Part shown: positions 1-10,400 of the stretch, piece by piece
How the letters are laid out: each line of letters opens with the position of its first letter
How positions within the stretch are numbered: position 1 is the first letter of the stretch
Source: Hypomesus transpacificus
Taxonomy: Eukaryota; Chordata; Actinopteri; Osmeriformes; Osmeridae
Reading direction: 5' to 3'
Length of the DNA stretch: 64,000 nucleotides
Assembly (NCBI RefSeq): GCF_021917145.1
Contig: NW_025814042.1
Span: 434,001 to 498,000, forward strand
Translations under genes and position numbers: made by a program
Notes under the pieces: generated by a model
Told to the model about the DNA's origin: nothing
What the model saw: the letters and a program-made list of their open reading frames with translations, nothing else
Database searches by the model: none

Positions 1-146
1 GACACAGCCCCTGCGTGGCTTCAAATTGAACTTGCAACAAGTAGGCCACACTAGTGATGGGAAGTTCGGTTCTTTTTACTGATTCGGTTCTTTGAATCTC
101 GTTCAGTAAAATGAACGAATCTTTTTTCGAGTCATTTGTTCATTTC

Positions 147-172
147 GGGGGGGGGGGGGGGGGGGGGGGGGG
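147..172 (+). repeat. Poly-G run of 26 bases
   Basis: Uninterrupted G homopolymer near the left end of the hAT MITE. Such runs can form G-quadruplexes and are error-prone in assembly, so the length is uncertain. Confidence 0.9.
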
Positions 173-479
173 CTATACGTCCACTGCACTGTAGGTTAGT
201 GCATGACATGTGCACCAGCAAATACTATTTCAAAATAAATTCCTGCATTAAAATAATGTATCATGAGTTTGTATTGTTTGTTCATGTATTATCACACTAG
301 CATTTAATTATCACGTCAAACAATTACACTGCACTAAACTGTAAGTGTAAATGTAAAGTGAAAATAACAAAACCAGTCAGTATGATGACTTGAGCGAATA
401 TCATTCATTCACGTCTTACTAAAACAGCGGCCACGCGAAAGGGAATAAGGAAACTGTTTCCTCTACTAAAAAATACAAT

Positions 480-756
480 GCGGGTCACGTGAAAAAAGGA
501 TCCAAAGACTCGTAGAAAGACCGAGTCGGGGAAGGAACTAATCATTCGTTTCCTCTAGCTACAGAGCCTATGCAGGTCACGTGAAAAATGATCCAAAGAC
601 TCGTAGAAAGACCGAGTCGGGAAAGGAACGAATCGTTCGTTTCCTCTAGCTACAGAGCCTATGCAGGTCACGTGAAAAATGACCCAAAGACTCGTAGAAA
701 GACCTAGTCGGGAAATTAACGAATCACTCGTTGAGAGGACTCGTTACTCCCGAGTC
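480..756 (+). repeat. Tandem repeat, 91-92 bp unit, three copies
   Basis: The units start near 480, 572 and 663 with gcaggtcacgtgaaaaa, followed by ccaaagactcgtagaaagac and cgagtcgggaaa. The last copy diverges near its end. The CACGTG palindrome recurs in every unit, so these may be internal transposase-binding repeats (inference). Confidence 0.9.
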
Positions 757-856
757 CTTATAAGGATTCGTTCAAAATGAACGAATCGTTCACGAACGAC
801 ACATCACTAGGCCACACTCACTTCCTGCTTTACTCTGTGCATCTTTACCAACACTA

Positions 857-1888
857 GTGAATAATGTGAATGGAAATGTAATTGTGAATCAGTCTTTGCG
901 CATCCTCAAACAATTCAAAAAATGCTTAGGCATCCAAAACATCTCTATCTACTCTCCAATAACAAATAATCATCTTTTCCAGCCATCTCTGTTAGACAAT
1001 GGCTTCAAGATCTGGCGTGATAAAGGTGTACATAGCATAAGGGACCTTTATTTTGAAAACACTTTTGCCAGCTTTGAACAGCTGTCCGCAAAATATGAAT
1101 TGACAAATGCTCACTTCTTTCGCTACTTACAAGTCAGAGATTTTGTGTGTAAGAAGTTTCCTAACTTTCCAAACCTCCCTCCCTTATCCTGCTTGGACTC
1201 TTTGTTAAAGGTTAATTTGTTAAAAAGAGGTAGAGTATCAATGATTTATGCAGAGATCATGAACATACTGAGTCCCTCTGTATCACATATAAGGGAGGAA
1301 TGGGTAAATGATATTGGGGTAACACTTTCTGATGAAGAATGGGAGATGGCTCTTTTTAGGGTACATGCCTCGTCTATTTGCTCAAGACATGCCTTAATAC
1401 AGTTTAAAGTATTGCACCGTCTACACTATTTAAAAGTTAGATTTGCAAGAATATTTCCAGATATAAACCCTGCGTGTGACCGATGCAAACAGGCCCCTGC
1501 GACCAACGGCCATATGTTATGGTCTTGCCCAAAACTTACTGAGTTCTGGGATTCCTATTTCAAAACAATTTCCCAAATATATAACTATCATATTCAGTCA
1601 TCATCTGCAATTGCCGTCTTTGGTATCACACCGTGTTCAGAAGAATCCAATCCACCAGCAAACCTACAAAGGGTCATTGCTTTCTCCTCGTTATTGGCTA
1701 AGCGTGCCATTCTTTTTAAATGGAAAGATCCAAAGCCTCCAACACATAGTCAATGGATAAGAGACATGATGCAAAACATAAAACTAGAAAAAATAAGATG
1801 TACACTGAATGGCTCACTAAAGAAATTTCATAAAACATGGGATCCTTTTATACAACATGTAAATATGTTACCTGGCCTAGAACTGTAA
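857..1888 (+). pseudogene. C-terminal part of L1-type ORF2 (reverse transcriptase tail)
   Basis: An open stretch of 343 codons downstream of the hAT insertion. Around residues 207-231 there is a C-x2-C ... H-x4-C knuckle (CDRCKQAP ... HMLWSC), the RVT-type zinc-binding domain found at the end of L1/Tx1 ORF2 proteins. The C-terminus holds the WDPFIQHV block typical of fish L1 copies. There is no genuine start here: the GTG at 857 is simply where the open frame is counted from, and the same frame extends upstream across the MITE. The endonuclease and RT catalytic domains are outside the window. Family assignment is secure at the level of LINE; the exact clade is inferred. Confidence 0.8.
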
Positions 1889-2132
1889 ATATATATTGTA
1901 TTGTATCTTGTCACTGTAGTATATCTTGTCACTATTGATCTGCCCTACTCGTATACCGAAATATACTGGGATGCTGTTTTTTTTTTCTTTTTTTCCCTTA
2001 GGTATGTCTGTCATTTGTCATGTGAGGTGTCAATTGTTGTTGTTATATAATTTTGTATCATATAACTTCTGAAATGTATTGTCTGTAAAGTGGTAGAAAA
2101 TCACAATAAAGAAAGTGTTTAAAAAAAAAAAA

Positions 2133-2435
2133 GAATAGGTTATAGGGTTGTAATAGGTTTTATGTGCAATTAGGGTTAGTATAGTTATCTGTATATTTAG
2201 GAAGTTTTGGTATTAGGTTTAGTATAGTCGATTATTTAGGTTTAGTAATAGTCGATTATTTATAGCTATCTGTATATTTAGGAAGTTTCACTTATTTAAG
2301 CTCAGCATAGATGTAAATTATGTTCCGTGTACTTATATGTAATGTTATGCCAGGTGCTTGCGTTGTCTTGTCTTAAGAATTTCAGTGCCCAGTCTGACCT
2401 TGTGTTGTTCTGTGTACCTGACAAATAAAAGACTT
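2133..2435 (+). repeat. Interspersed repeat A, probably a LINE 3' end
   Basis: The segment begins directly after the L1 poly-A and ends in gacaaataaaagacttgaac, a poly-A-signal plus short-repeat tail typical of fish LINEs. Positions 2133-2335 match, inverted, the sequence at 61135-61317 plus 63645-63660. The L1 appears to have inserted into this repeat, because the inverted copy continues beyond the point where the L1 sits here. Confidence 0.6.
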
Positions 2436-2439
2436 GAAC

Positions 2440-2946
2440 TTGAATTTATGTAGGTCATCGGATTTAGGATCCTGCGACAATGGAGTAAAAATGTTTTCAA
2501 GTTGTAGGGTTGGTTGTCGGGGAGGTGTTTTGCTGGTTTTACTTCTCCCAGCTGTTCTCGGCTGTGTCCAGCTGTATGCAGGGTTTGAGAAATGTTTCTG
2601 CCTGTGTGGTAATGAAGGCCAGCCAGTTGCATCAGAAATCTCAGGGTGCTGGGCTTTGCCTGTTAGCCGTCCTCCCACATCCTGCATCTTCGGCTTTGCA
2701 CCGAGAGAGTTCCAGGGAGGACTACCATTCGAGGATTCATTAACAGCTACACAGCCCTCCTGTTTCTTGGTAGGCTTGGCGGTGCTAGTTAGCCGTGTCT
2801 TAGCTTGCACTTGTCCAAGATTTTGAGTCCATGGTAAAGTGGTATCCATTTACCTCAACGTTCACTTTTAGTCGGTGGATCTTTATTTCCAAGACTGCAA
2901 TCTTCTGTAGGAGTTTGTGGTAGTCGTCCATGGAGAGGGATGGCAT
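2440..2946 (-). pseudogene. LINE ORF1 N-terminal remnant (L2-like)
   Basis: Reading the minus strand from the ATG at 2946 gives a short amphipathic, coiled-coil-like start (MDDYHKLLQKIAVLEIKIHR). A basic Ser/Pro-rich region follows, containing PPWNSLGAKPK. The intact L2-type ORF1 at 56277 has the same layout: a Leu-rich coil followed by a SWPALGAKPK block. At least one frame change separates the coil from the 155-codon open stretch at 2382-2849. It lacks the C-terminal esterase domain. LINE origin is likely; the clade is inferred from the shared block. Confidence 0.5.
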
Positions 2947-3207
2947 CGTGCTGCTACTTAGCTTTAGCTTAGCTGCTAAGTAGCCTATAGCAATTTATCT
3001 TTAAACCAGTGGAAATATGGCAATAGCCTGTTAAATCTACAAAGAAATAAAGTACCAGGTATTTTCAAGTGTCCAGGAGCTGCTGCTCTAAGATTCTCAC
3101 CAAAGACAAACAAGGATATCAGAAGGTATTAGCAGATCAAATGCAAACATAGGCGAGAGCAAGCAGCAAAGCATTTGCACTCAGCGTTATCTCGGCATAG
3201 GCGAAAG

Positions 3208-3677
3208 ACAGAGAGTACCGGGTTGGACCCCCTTTTGCTTTCAGAACTGCCTTAATTCTTCGTGGTATACTTTCAACAAGGTGTTGGAAACATTCCTCAG
3301 AGATTTTTGTCTATATTGACATGATAGCATCACGCAGTTGCTGCAGATTTGACGGCTGCACATCCATGATGCAAATCTCCCGTTCCACCACGTCCCAAAG
3401 TTGCTGTATTAGATTGAGATCTGGTGACTGTGGAAGGCCATTGGAGTACAGTGAACTCATTGCCATGTTAAGAAACCAGTTTGAGATGATTTGAGCTTTG
3501 TGAAATGGTGCATTATCCTGCTGGAAGTAGCCAGCAGAAGATGGGTACACTGTGGTCATAAAGGGATGGTCAGCAACAATACTCAGGTAGGCTGTTGTGT
3601 TTAAACAATGTTAGTACTAAGGGGCCCAAAGTGTGCCAAGGAAATATCCTCCACACCGTTACACCACCACCACCAGC
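3208..3677 (-). pseudogene. Tc1-like transposase, C-terminal fragment
   Basis: The minus-strand open stretch 3559-3311 carries the Tc1 signatures GYFQQDNAPFHKA (second catalytic Asp) and SPDLNLIQQLWDVVERE. In active Tc1 transposases the latter block reads NPIEHLW; here the third catalytic Glu has become Gln, so this copy is dead. Homology by eye extends from about 3208 to 3677, where it stops at the TA used by the next MITE. The N-terminal DNA-binding domains are absent. Confidence 0.85.
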
Positions 3678-3680
3678 CTA

Positions 3681-3880
3681 CTATTTAAAGTTATATAAAG
3701 TTATACTATATTTTAAGTTTTCACTCGTTTGATAGCTGGTGCTAGCTGGCTAGTTGTTTTCGTCAAAAGAATTCACTTATTTAGCATCAATTTTTAAAGA
3801 CCGGGAAGGCAACACGTATAGTTTTCTACCCGCGCGCGTTGCTGCCTCGGGAATGTCGAACGAGTGAAAACTTTAAATAG
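3681..3880. mobile_element. Tc1/mariner-type MITE, 200 bp, flanked by TA
   Basis: The left end CTATTTAAAGTT and the right end AACTTTAAATAG are inverted, with a further matching pair AGTTTTCACTCG and CGAGTGAAAACT inside. TA lies on both sides (3679-3680 and 3881-3882). There is no coding sequence. It abuts the Tc1 fragment. Confidence 0.75.
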
Positions 3881-4082
3881 TAGAGTAGAATAAACTGGTA
3901 TAAATAAGCCTAAATACAAAACTTCCTACCTAGTAACCAGTATAGCAACCATGACAGTTTCCTGCTAGCACGCATAGATATCTCGGGAATTAAGGTTGGC
4001 ATAGCTACGGATGCGTCCTTGCTTCGGAACGGCGTTGTGACGTCAGGTAGGACACTATTTGGCCCTAGGACACTATTTGGCC

Positions 4083-4445
4083 TGACAGCACCATTGAAAG
4101 CATCCTGTCCAGCTGCATCACTGTGTGGGGCAGTAGCTGCACTGAACATAGCAAGAAAGCACTGCAAAGCATAGTGAACACAGCTGGTAAGATCCTTGGT
4201 GCCCCACTCCCTTCTTTGCAAGACAAATAATCCACCCGCCTTACCCGGAAGCTACCTCGACTGTGAATGACACCAGTCACCCTGCACACAGTCTGTTCAG
4301 CCTCCTACCCTCTGAAAGAAGGTATAGGAGCCTCTGTTGCCGCACCACCAGACTCAGAAATGGCTTCATAAACCAAGCTGTCAGGAAGCTAAATTCTCTC
4401 CCCTCACTCCCCCCAGCCATATCCTCCAGTCTAACAGGAAGCTGA
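4083..4445 (+). pseudogene. LINE reverse transcriptase C-terminal fragment (Rex1/CR1-like)
   Basis: Translation gives DSTIESILSSCITVWGSS, then IVNTAGKILGAPLPSLQDK, then a stop, then SHPAHSLFSLLPSERRYRS. The Rex1-like copy at 40496-41092 shows the same order of blocks (ESILTSSITIWY, RTAEKVIGCNLPSLEDL, SHPGHSLFQELPSGRRLRS). Only the part after the RT catalytic core is present and it has in-frame stops, so it is a dead 3' fragment. Confidence 0.75.
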
Positions 4446-4531
4446 AAATCCCCCCCCCACCACCCCTAAAAAAAATCATTCAGGACTCTGCACTTTAATC
4501 ACTTGTATTATGTTTAAAATGGTATTATGTA

Positions 4532-4640
4532 TTTACATTTAGTCATTTAGCGGACGCTCTTATCCACAGCGACTTACACCACTTGTACTTACTGTAAGTC
4601 GCTCTGGATAAGAGCGTCTGCTAAATGACTAAATGTAAAT
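4532..4640. repeat. Long hairpin from two inverted LINE-tail copies
   Basis: The left arm (tttacatttagtcatttag ... cgctcttatcc ... gcgacttaca) and the right arm (tgtaagtcgctctggataag ... ctaaatgactaaatgtaaat) are reverse complements over about 45 bp with a ~12-bp loop. The arm sequence is the common fish L2-type LINE/SINE tail, seen in other copies in this window. Confidence 0.85.
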
Positions 4641-5216
4641 GTAAAACCCGGAACTTCCATATATTGGTTGGCAGGTGATTGGATGAACCATCAGTCTATT
4701 ACCGTCATTAGCAAATCTAGCCATTTTAATCTTTGCAAGACATTTTAATCTCACGATGCCCGATATCTGCGTCCAAAGTTTTGCTCACAAAGAAAACAAA
4801 GTTCCTGAGTGCTAATACAACTTAATGTAATTCAACATCTGTTTTAGTAGAATGGTATTTACACAAATATTACTTCAGAGGACGGCTCAAGGTGGTTGAA
4901 GCTTTATAAGAAGGCTCCAGAGGGAGAGGCTGCTGGCAAGGAAAAAACGATGCCCAGTGTGTGCAACCACTTCTAAAGAGCCAGCATCCTTGGCTACCAC
5001 ACAGGATACACTCAGAGCCAATCGATTATTCTGTATTCTAACATATTACTTCAAATAGGTAGAATCTTAGATATTTGTAGACTATGTTTTATGTTACAGA
5101 AGCTGTAGAAAGACAAACCATAGGGGCAAGTTATTAGAATTTTGAGTTTTGAGATTTATATGGAGGTTTGTATAGATTTAACCTTTGTATTTGTTCATGT
5201 TATGCCATGGAAACAG
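4641..5216. other. No gene recognised
   Basis: A/T-rich sequence. A short open stretch near 4886-4975 has no family I recognise and ends in a stop within 35 codons. The last nine bases are the target duplication of the next element. Confidence 0.5.
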
Positions 5217-5777
5217 TAGCCTGGCTCTGCCCTCCTACGCACTTCCGCTCAATTTGGATTTTGCTTCTGTACTAGGTCTGGGAGCTCGGCTCTGAAGTCG
5301 GTTTCCAGAAACACATTTTTTGTAGGTCCAATCAGCGAACGGAGGGGGTGGCTGAGAACGATGACGTTAATGTCGTGCACTTGTTTGAGTAGTTCAGTAA
5401 TGGCGGCGGAGAAATATGCGAGCGAAACTATTCTGCGGTTGTGGCAACGCTGCCGAATATAGGTTAAAGCCGGAGCAAGAACATTCCTTGCTGAGTTTTG
5501 TTGGTGGCCATGATGTTGTGGCCCTCCTCCCTACGAGGTTCGGGAAAAGTTTGATTTTCCAGCTACGGCAGCTAGCTCCGTTACAGTAGTGGTGAAGGAG
5601 TTAGCTAAGGCGAACGCTTGCGATTGGTTATGGCAAATCAGAGTGGCTCTGGGCGGATCCAATAGTTTTGAACTTCAACAGAGGACCCGCCTTCAAGGAA
5701 GTTAACGTTTGTCAATGGAGAGATCCCAGACCCTCTGTACAAATGAAATGTACGAGGGTCTGGTTAGGACCAGGCTA
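5217..5777. mobile_element. TIR element B, 561 bp, with RecQ-helicase-like remnant
   Basis: The termini are TAGCCTGG and CCAGGCTA, and tggaaacag is duplicated on both sides (5208-5216 and 5778-5786). Inside, frame 5464-5589 reads KPEQEHSLLSFVGGHDVVA then LLPTRFGKSLIFQ. This resembles the start of a RecQ-type DEAD/H helicase, with a Walker A in which the first Gly of the usual TGxGKS is Arg. A stop follows soon after. The 9-bp duplication does not tell me the superfamily. One end of a related copy lies inverted at 60880-60978. Confidence 0.7.
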
Positions 5778-5786
5778 TGGAAACAG

Positions 5787-7470
5787 TGCTTTGATTTAAA
5801 ATAATGTTACAATTTACAAAGTGAATGAATTGTCATGTTTTCCTTAGTAACATAATCCAAGTTTGTGTTTACTGCATGGAAAAGGGAACAGTTGAAAATG
5901 ATATGGTAAGAGCCTGGTAACATCACAGAAACAAACACAGCTTCCTTTTACAGTACAGTTCAGCTTACTTACTGAGTAAATAGCCATGTGTTACCTGGTA
6001 TCACTGTTGAACGTATATAACAAGTTCATATTAAGGTTAATGTTGACAAAGTAATATTTGGTTACAAAGGATATGGTAAGAGCCTGGTAACACCATGGAA
6101 AGAAACACAGCTTCCTTTTACAGTACAGTTTTAGCTTACTTACTGAGTAAATAGTCCAAACATGCGCAAGAACTTACCCAGTATCCAAGAAAATTTACCA
6201 TGATAGTAGAGGAAAACTCTTCCCGCGGAGGTTGTTACCAGCCAGGTAAATGAGTATTGCCATCATCGATAAATGTATCTGAAAAGGTATTTTATTGGAA
6301 AGTACCATCTTAATTTCTAACTAGACTGTTACCGACATAAACCTTAGGTAACTACAGGGTAATAGTAGAGCTTTTTCTTAGTAATTCTGCTGGAGCTTGG
6401 CTGTTTTTACCTACTTAGTAGCAGTAGTATTTACCCATTAACACATTATAATTTTACATTTGTATCTCCTGTAGTTACCAACTTACTCAGTGGTATTTAA
6501 ATATTAAGTAATATTTGTAAGTTTTCAGGTAAATGCTAAGTTTTGTTTTCTTTCTTTACCTAATTATTACCGGTGAAAATTACCCAGTAATAACTAGCAC
6601 GTTAGTATTTAGTTAAGTCTATAATAAAATTAATTACCCATTATCTCTGTATTTACCACCTTGGTACCAATCGGTAATACCCAATAATACACAAAACATA
6701 CCCTTTATTTTCTACGTAAATACCTAGTACTTAAGGGACTATAAAAAGAAGGGTTACCAAAAGTTGTGAAATTTGGCATGTTGAAACTACAGAGCATTAG
6801 TAACTACCTTACCAAACATGGGCCACTTTAAACAGAAGGTGGCGCTACAGGCCACCCCCTAATTTTCCCATTTTCAAAGTGAATCCATTTGCATCCCACT
6901 TGACCCAAAATTCTGAAATTCATTACTTATCCTTTATTTTTGCACACATGATCTTCAGATCAAGCCTCTTACATGCACATTATTGGGCATGTCAAAATGT
7001 CACTTAAAGCATTAAATCTACCCCAAAAGTGATTATGTGTGAGAAAATCCCTCTTCCACAACTTCTTGAAAATATGAATGGGCAGGCTAAGACTAAAATG
7101 GGCATGTGCAGCTTCACTTTGAAAGTATATCAAATGATCATTGGAATAAGCTGGTCTTGACTGATTCTGTTCCAGCCCAGCAAAATGGCTAAGATTTTTA
7201 ATTTTTAATTGGCCTACCGACTTGGTTGACATCTGTTTCTAATGCGTTCCATGTGTTCATCTGAATAATGTATTGGGCTTCAAATGCATCCCTATCATCT
7301 GCCATGTAATTGAAAATATTTTGTTTCTCTTCAAAAAAAAAAAAATGTTTACTTGTTTTTATGATGAGCTTAAATGCAGAATCCTCCTAACTCTACTTGT
7401 CTATGCATTGAATCAAAACAATGAGTCGCTGTAACGATCCTGGACCCCTTCTGTCTCTATCTCTCTTCAG
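5787..7470. other. Non-coding, HHATL intron or upstream sequence, with a 170-bp-spaced direct repeat
   Basis: No exon was recognised. A unit of ~85 bp (atatggtaagagcctggtaa, then cacagcttccttttacagta) occurs at 5901 and again at 6071. The stretch 5990-6720 is rich in scattered GGTAA/TTACC motifs. The rest is A/T-rich. Since the first visible HHATL exon starts mid-gene at 7471, this is probably intron. Confidence 0.5.
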
Positions 7471-10400
7471 ATATGTGTACGACTACCTGGGAGGGAAGCA
7501 TGAGAATGTTTTGGATGAGTTCATTGCAACAGTATGCACATTTGGTGTCACCATCATGTGGCTAGGCCCTTGCCAGGTAGTCTTCATCTGGGCTTTCTTC
7601 AACTGTTTTGGCCTCAACTTTGAACTTTGGACTGCCAAATTCTTCTCCATGGAACCGTTAGCCTCCCTAGAGGTAAGTCAAAGTTTTGAAAAGGTAAAAC
7701 AAAAATGGTGTTCTCAGGGTGTGGTTCTCAGGGTGTGGTTGAAGGGGATTGGACCCAATAGCAGGGAGAGGCAAGGCAGGCAAAAACTCAAGTATTTATT
7801 CTCAAAAACAGGAACACTGAGAAAATACTCACACAAACCACGACAAAGCGACAAGGACAGTCAAATGGAGCAGACGTATATAACCTTTACACAGGTCAGA
7901 GTGATCACACAATGGACAGTGTTGGGAAGGATACTTTCAAAACGTATTTTGTTACAGAATACATTACCAAAAATGTAACTTGTAACGTATTCTGAATACT
8001 TGGATTACTTCCACATTTAATTGAATTTTATAGGTGTAGGAATGCGGCCATCAATTCCTGCTTTCTAAACAGGCCTATTCTGGTGTGTGACAACATACCA
8101 TGTTATCACATCATGGCCTACATAGTTCATACACAGGAGGACTTGGCATGTAAGGAAACACAAGACAGTAACCTAACTGAAGGCAATAAGCAGTAGGCTA
8201 AATGTAACTAACTGCACATTGAACTGCATACTACAAAAATCTAACCGCAGTCTAAGCTACCACAAGCTAATTTTAGCTAACGTTAGTTAGCATGTCAAAC
8301 AGGGCTAGTCAGTCATTCAACTGCTCTGGGGTTAGTAAATCAGCACATAGGATAATGTAAAGTCACACGTCAACTACAACTATAAAATGGCAAGGTAACA
8401 CTATTTCAGTGACATTTGAAACAATAGTCTCCGGCCTTGTGTCCCAAAGTTCTTTGATGTTGCATCCCTCTCTAAATGAGGTGATCGTAAAGAAAACAGA
8501 TGGGAATCTCCAAACCAGAATTAATTAAACACTGACAGGACACAGTCTCTTTAGCCAAAGATTCAGAGCAGCAGCATCAATTGACCCCTCTCAAAACTTC
8601 TCCCCCAGGTCATAAATACCTTAAGACAATATAAGACGCTTCACCCATTCTCCAGGGTAAACCGCCCCACAGAGCCTTCAGCACCTTACTTAGGCCGAAT
8701 CCCAATATTCTGTCTTACCTCTACCCCTAACCCTTAGTTTTGCATTCGGGGCACGTTTGGGGAAAAACTATGTCCGAACAGGAGCTGTTCGGACCAATGA
8801 AATTGTCAGGGCGGGGTTTATACGATGATGGACAGATGCAGTAACGTAATCAACAACGTCACGAAAGAGCGCTTGGGTTGAATTTGTTTTGAACAAACAA
8901 AATATTACGTTGCTCTGATTGGTTGTAGGTCTATCCAATTGAGCAAAGAGGCATTTGTTTTACGAGTTTAGTTGAAACACGCCCCATTGTCACAGCCCAA
9001 CGGAGAGTTATCAGACTCATATTCTGACTAAAATTATAAGTATGACAACGTCAGGCTACCAATTCCTTGGAATCGTCAGCCAAATTATCTAACGATTCTG
9101 CTAACGGTTCTCTGTGGCGTTGCGCATGCGTGAACTTTTATAGTTTATTCAGACTGCATCAAACATGGCAACTATGCAGAAGCGTTCTAAAGTTTGGTTG
9201 TATTTCACACGACAAAATGACAACAACGCCACTTGTAACGCGTGTAAAAAGTCTATTTCGTCGAAGAGAGGAAATACAACAAATATGAAGAAGTATTTGA
9301 ACACACAGCATGGAATGAAGTTACTGGAATGTCATGTGATCGAGTCATGCAAGCAGCGCAGCTAACGTTTGCGTTTCATTTCTACCTATCAAAGGTAGAG
9401 CTTAACTCCTCATAAGTGATCACAACCACTTGTCACTGTGTGAAGCAATTTGCCTTTTTTGTGTATAGTCGATCAAGTTATCTTCTGTCCCGTCGTTTGA
9501 ACCATACATTTTAGCTCCGGCATTCGCCTCCAATTATTGATCACTTCACGTTAATTATTGGAGGGCGTGTGTTGTCAGCAAACGTTCGCGTTGTCGTGTT
9601 AACACATTATTAAACTGAGCATATTGATTTGTATTCCATTATTAAACTTTGTATTTTAATTGTTTAACAGAATGGCCGATGTTTGACACTGTCATATTAT
9701 ATGATTTGACCTTGGCTGAAAATTGAAGATTCTATAATTCTATTCTAAGCTAGCGTAGCTAATAGAACTTTAGAAGAAGAGCAACGGAAAAATGTCAATG
9801 TGTATGTATGCATACTATATATGGTGTGCAGCATTATAGAAAATTATATTTAAAAAAATTATGTAAACTAGAAAGTGCATTTCCTGCAGAAAATGCGTTG
9901 GAATGCTGAAAGCTGAAATGAATTTAAAAAAAAATCTGATATAATTCAGAAATGAGAAAATACCCGCAAGCTGAAATGAATTAAAAAAATCTGTGAGTCA
10001 CACAAAAGAGGCAGTGTGGAAGCTGAACTGACTAACTAACATCACCAGCTGTTTGAATTAGAGTCAGAGAGAAGCTAGCAATGCAGTAAGTGTGTTCCTT
10101 ATCTGACAAAGTGACTTGAGTGTCTACTATCTGAAATGCAGGTAGGCCTAGCTAACGTGAAATTAATCCAGTTAATCGCACCTCAGCGATTTCACTATGT
10201 TGGCAAGGTTCACACACACTAAGCTAGCTGCATTTGCATAGCTAGCAAACAAACCGATGGAGCAAACATTAGCTAGCACCTATTCCATTTGGCGTCGTCA
10301 AAAGATGGAAACTTTGCTATCGTCAATTTAATCCAAGATCAGCACAGATATTGTAGTTCTTCGACTATATTCTACCATTGTCATAATTATCTTAAATGGT

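Larger units (their letters stand above)
52..809. mobile_element. Non-autonomous hAT element (MITE), 758 bp
   Basis: The ends are TAGTGATGGGAAGTTCG and a matching inverted ...CATCACTA. An 8-bp duplication ggccacac flanks it (44-51 and 810-817), which is the hAT hallmark. No transposase is encoded. It contains a G-run and a 91-bp tandem repeat. It interrupts the L1 reading frame cleanly, so it is younger than the L1. Confidence 0.85.
1..2132 (+). mobile_element. L1/Tx1-type LINE, 3' part, split by a hAT MITE
   Basis: Open coding runs in frame 1 from the window edge to position 51 and, once the hAT insertion (52-809) and one copy of its 8-bp target duplication are set aside, continues in the same frame at 818 through to the stop at 1886-1888. 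The peptide across the junction has the Trp-Leu-Gln-Ile-Glu and Pro-Ala-Leu-Leu-Cys segments usual near the end of L1 reverse-transcriptase proteins. A 3' UTR follows, with AATAAA near 2105 and an A-run ending about 2132. The 5' end lies outside the window. The insertion has destroyed the ORF. Confidence 0.8.

Noticed and set aside
480..756. Three evenly spaced repeats that could suggest a CRISPR-like array
   Set aside because: The units are contiguous with no unique spacers, and this is a eukaryotic MITE.
2434..2826. 130-codon plus-strand frame with a Cys-rich, signal-like start
   Set aside because: It is the antisense shadow of the LINE ORF1 remnant on the minus strand.
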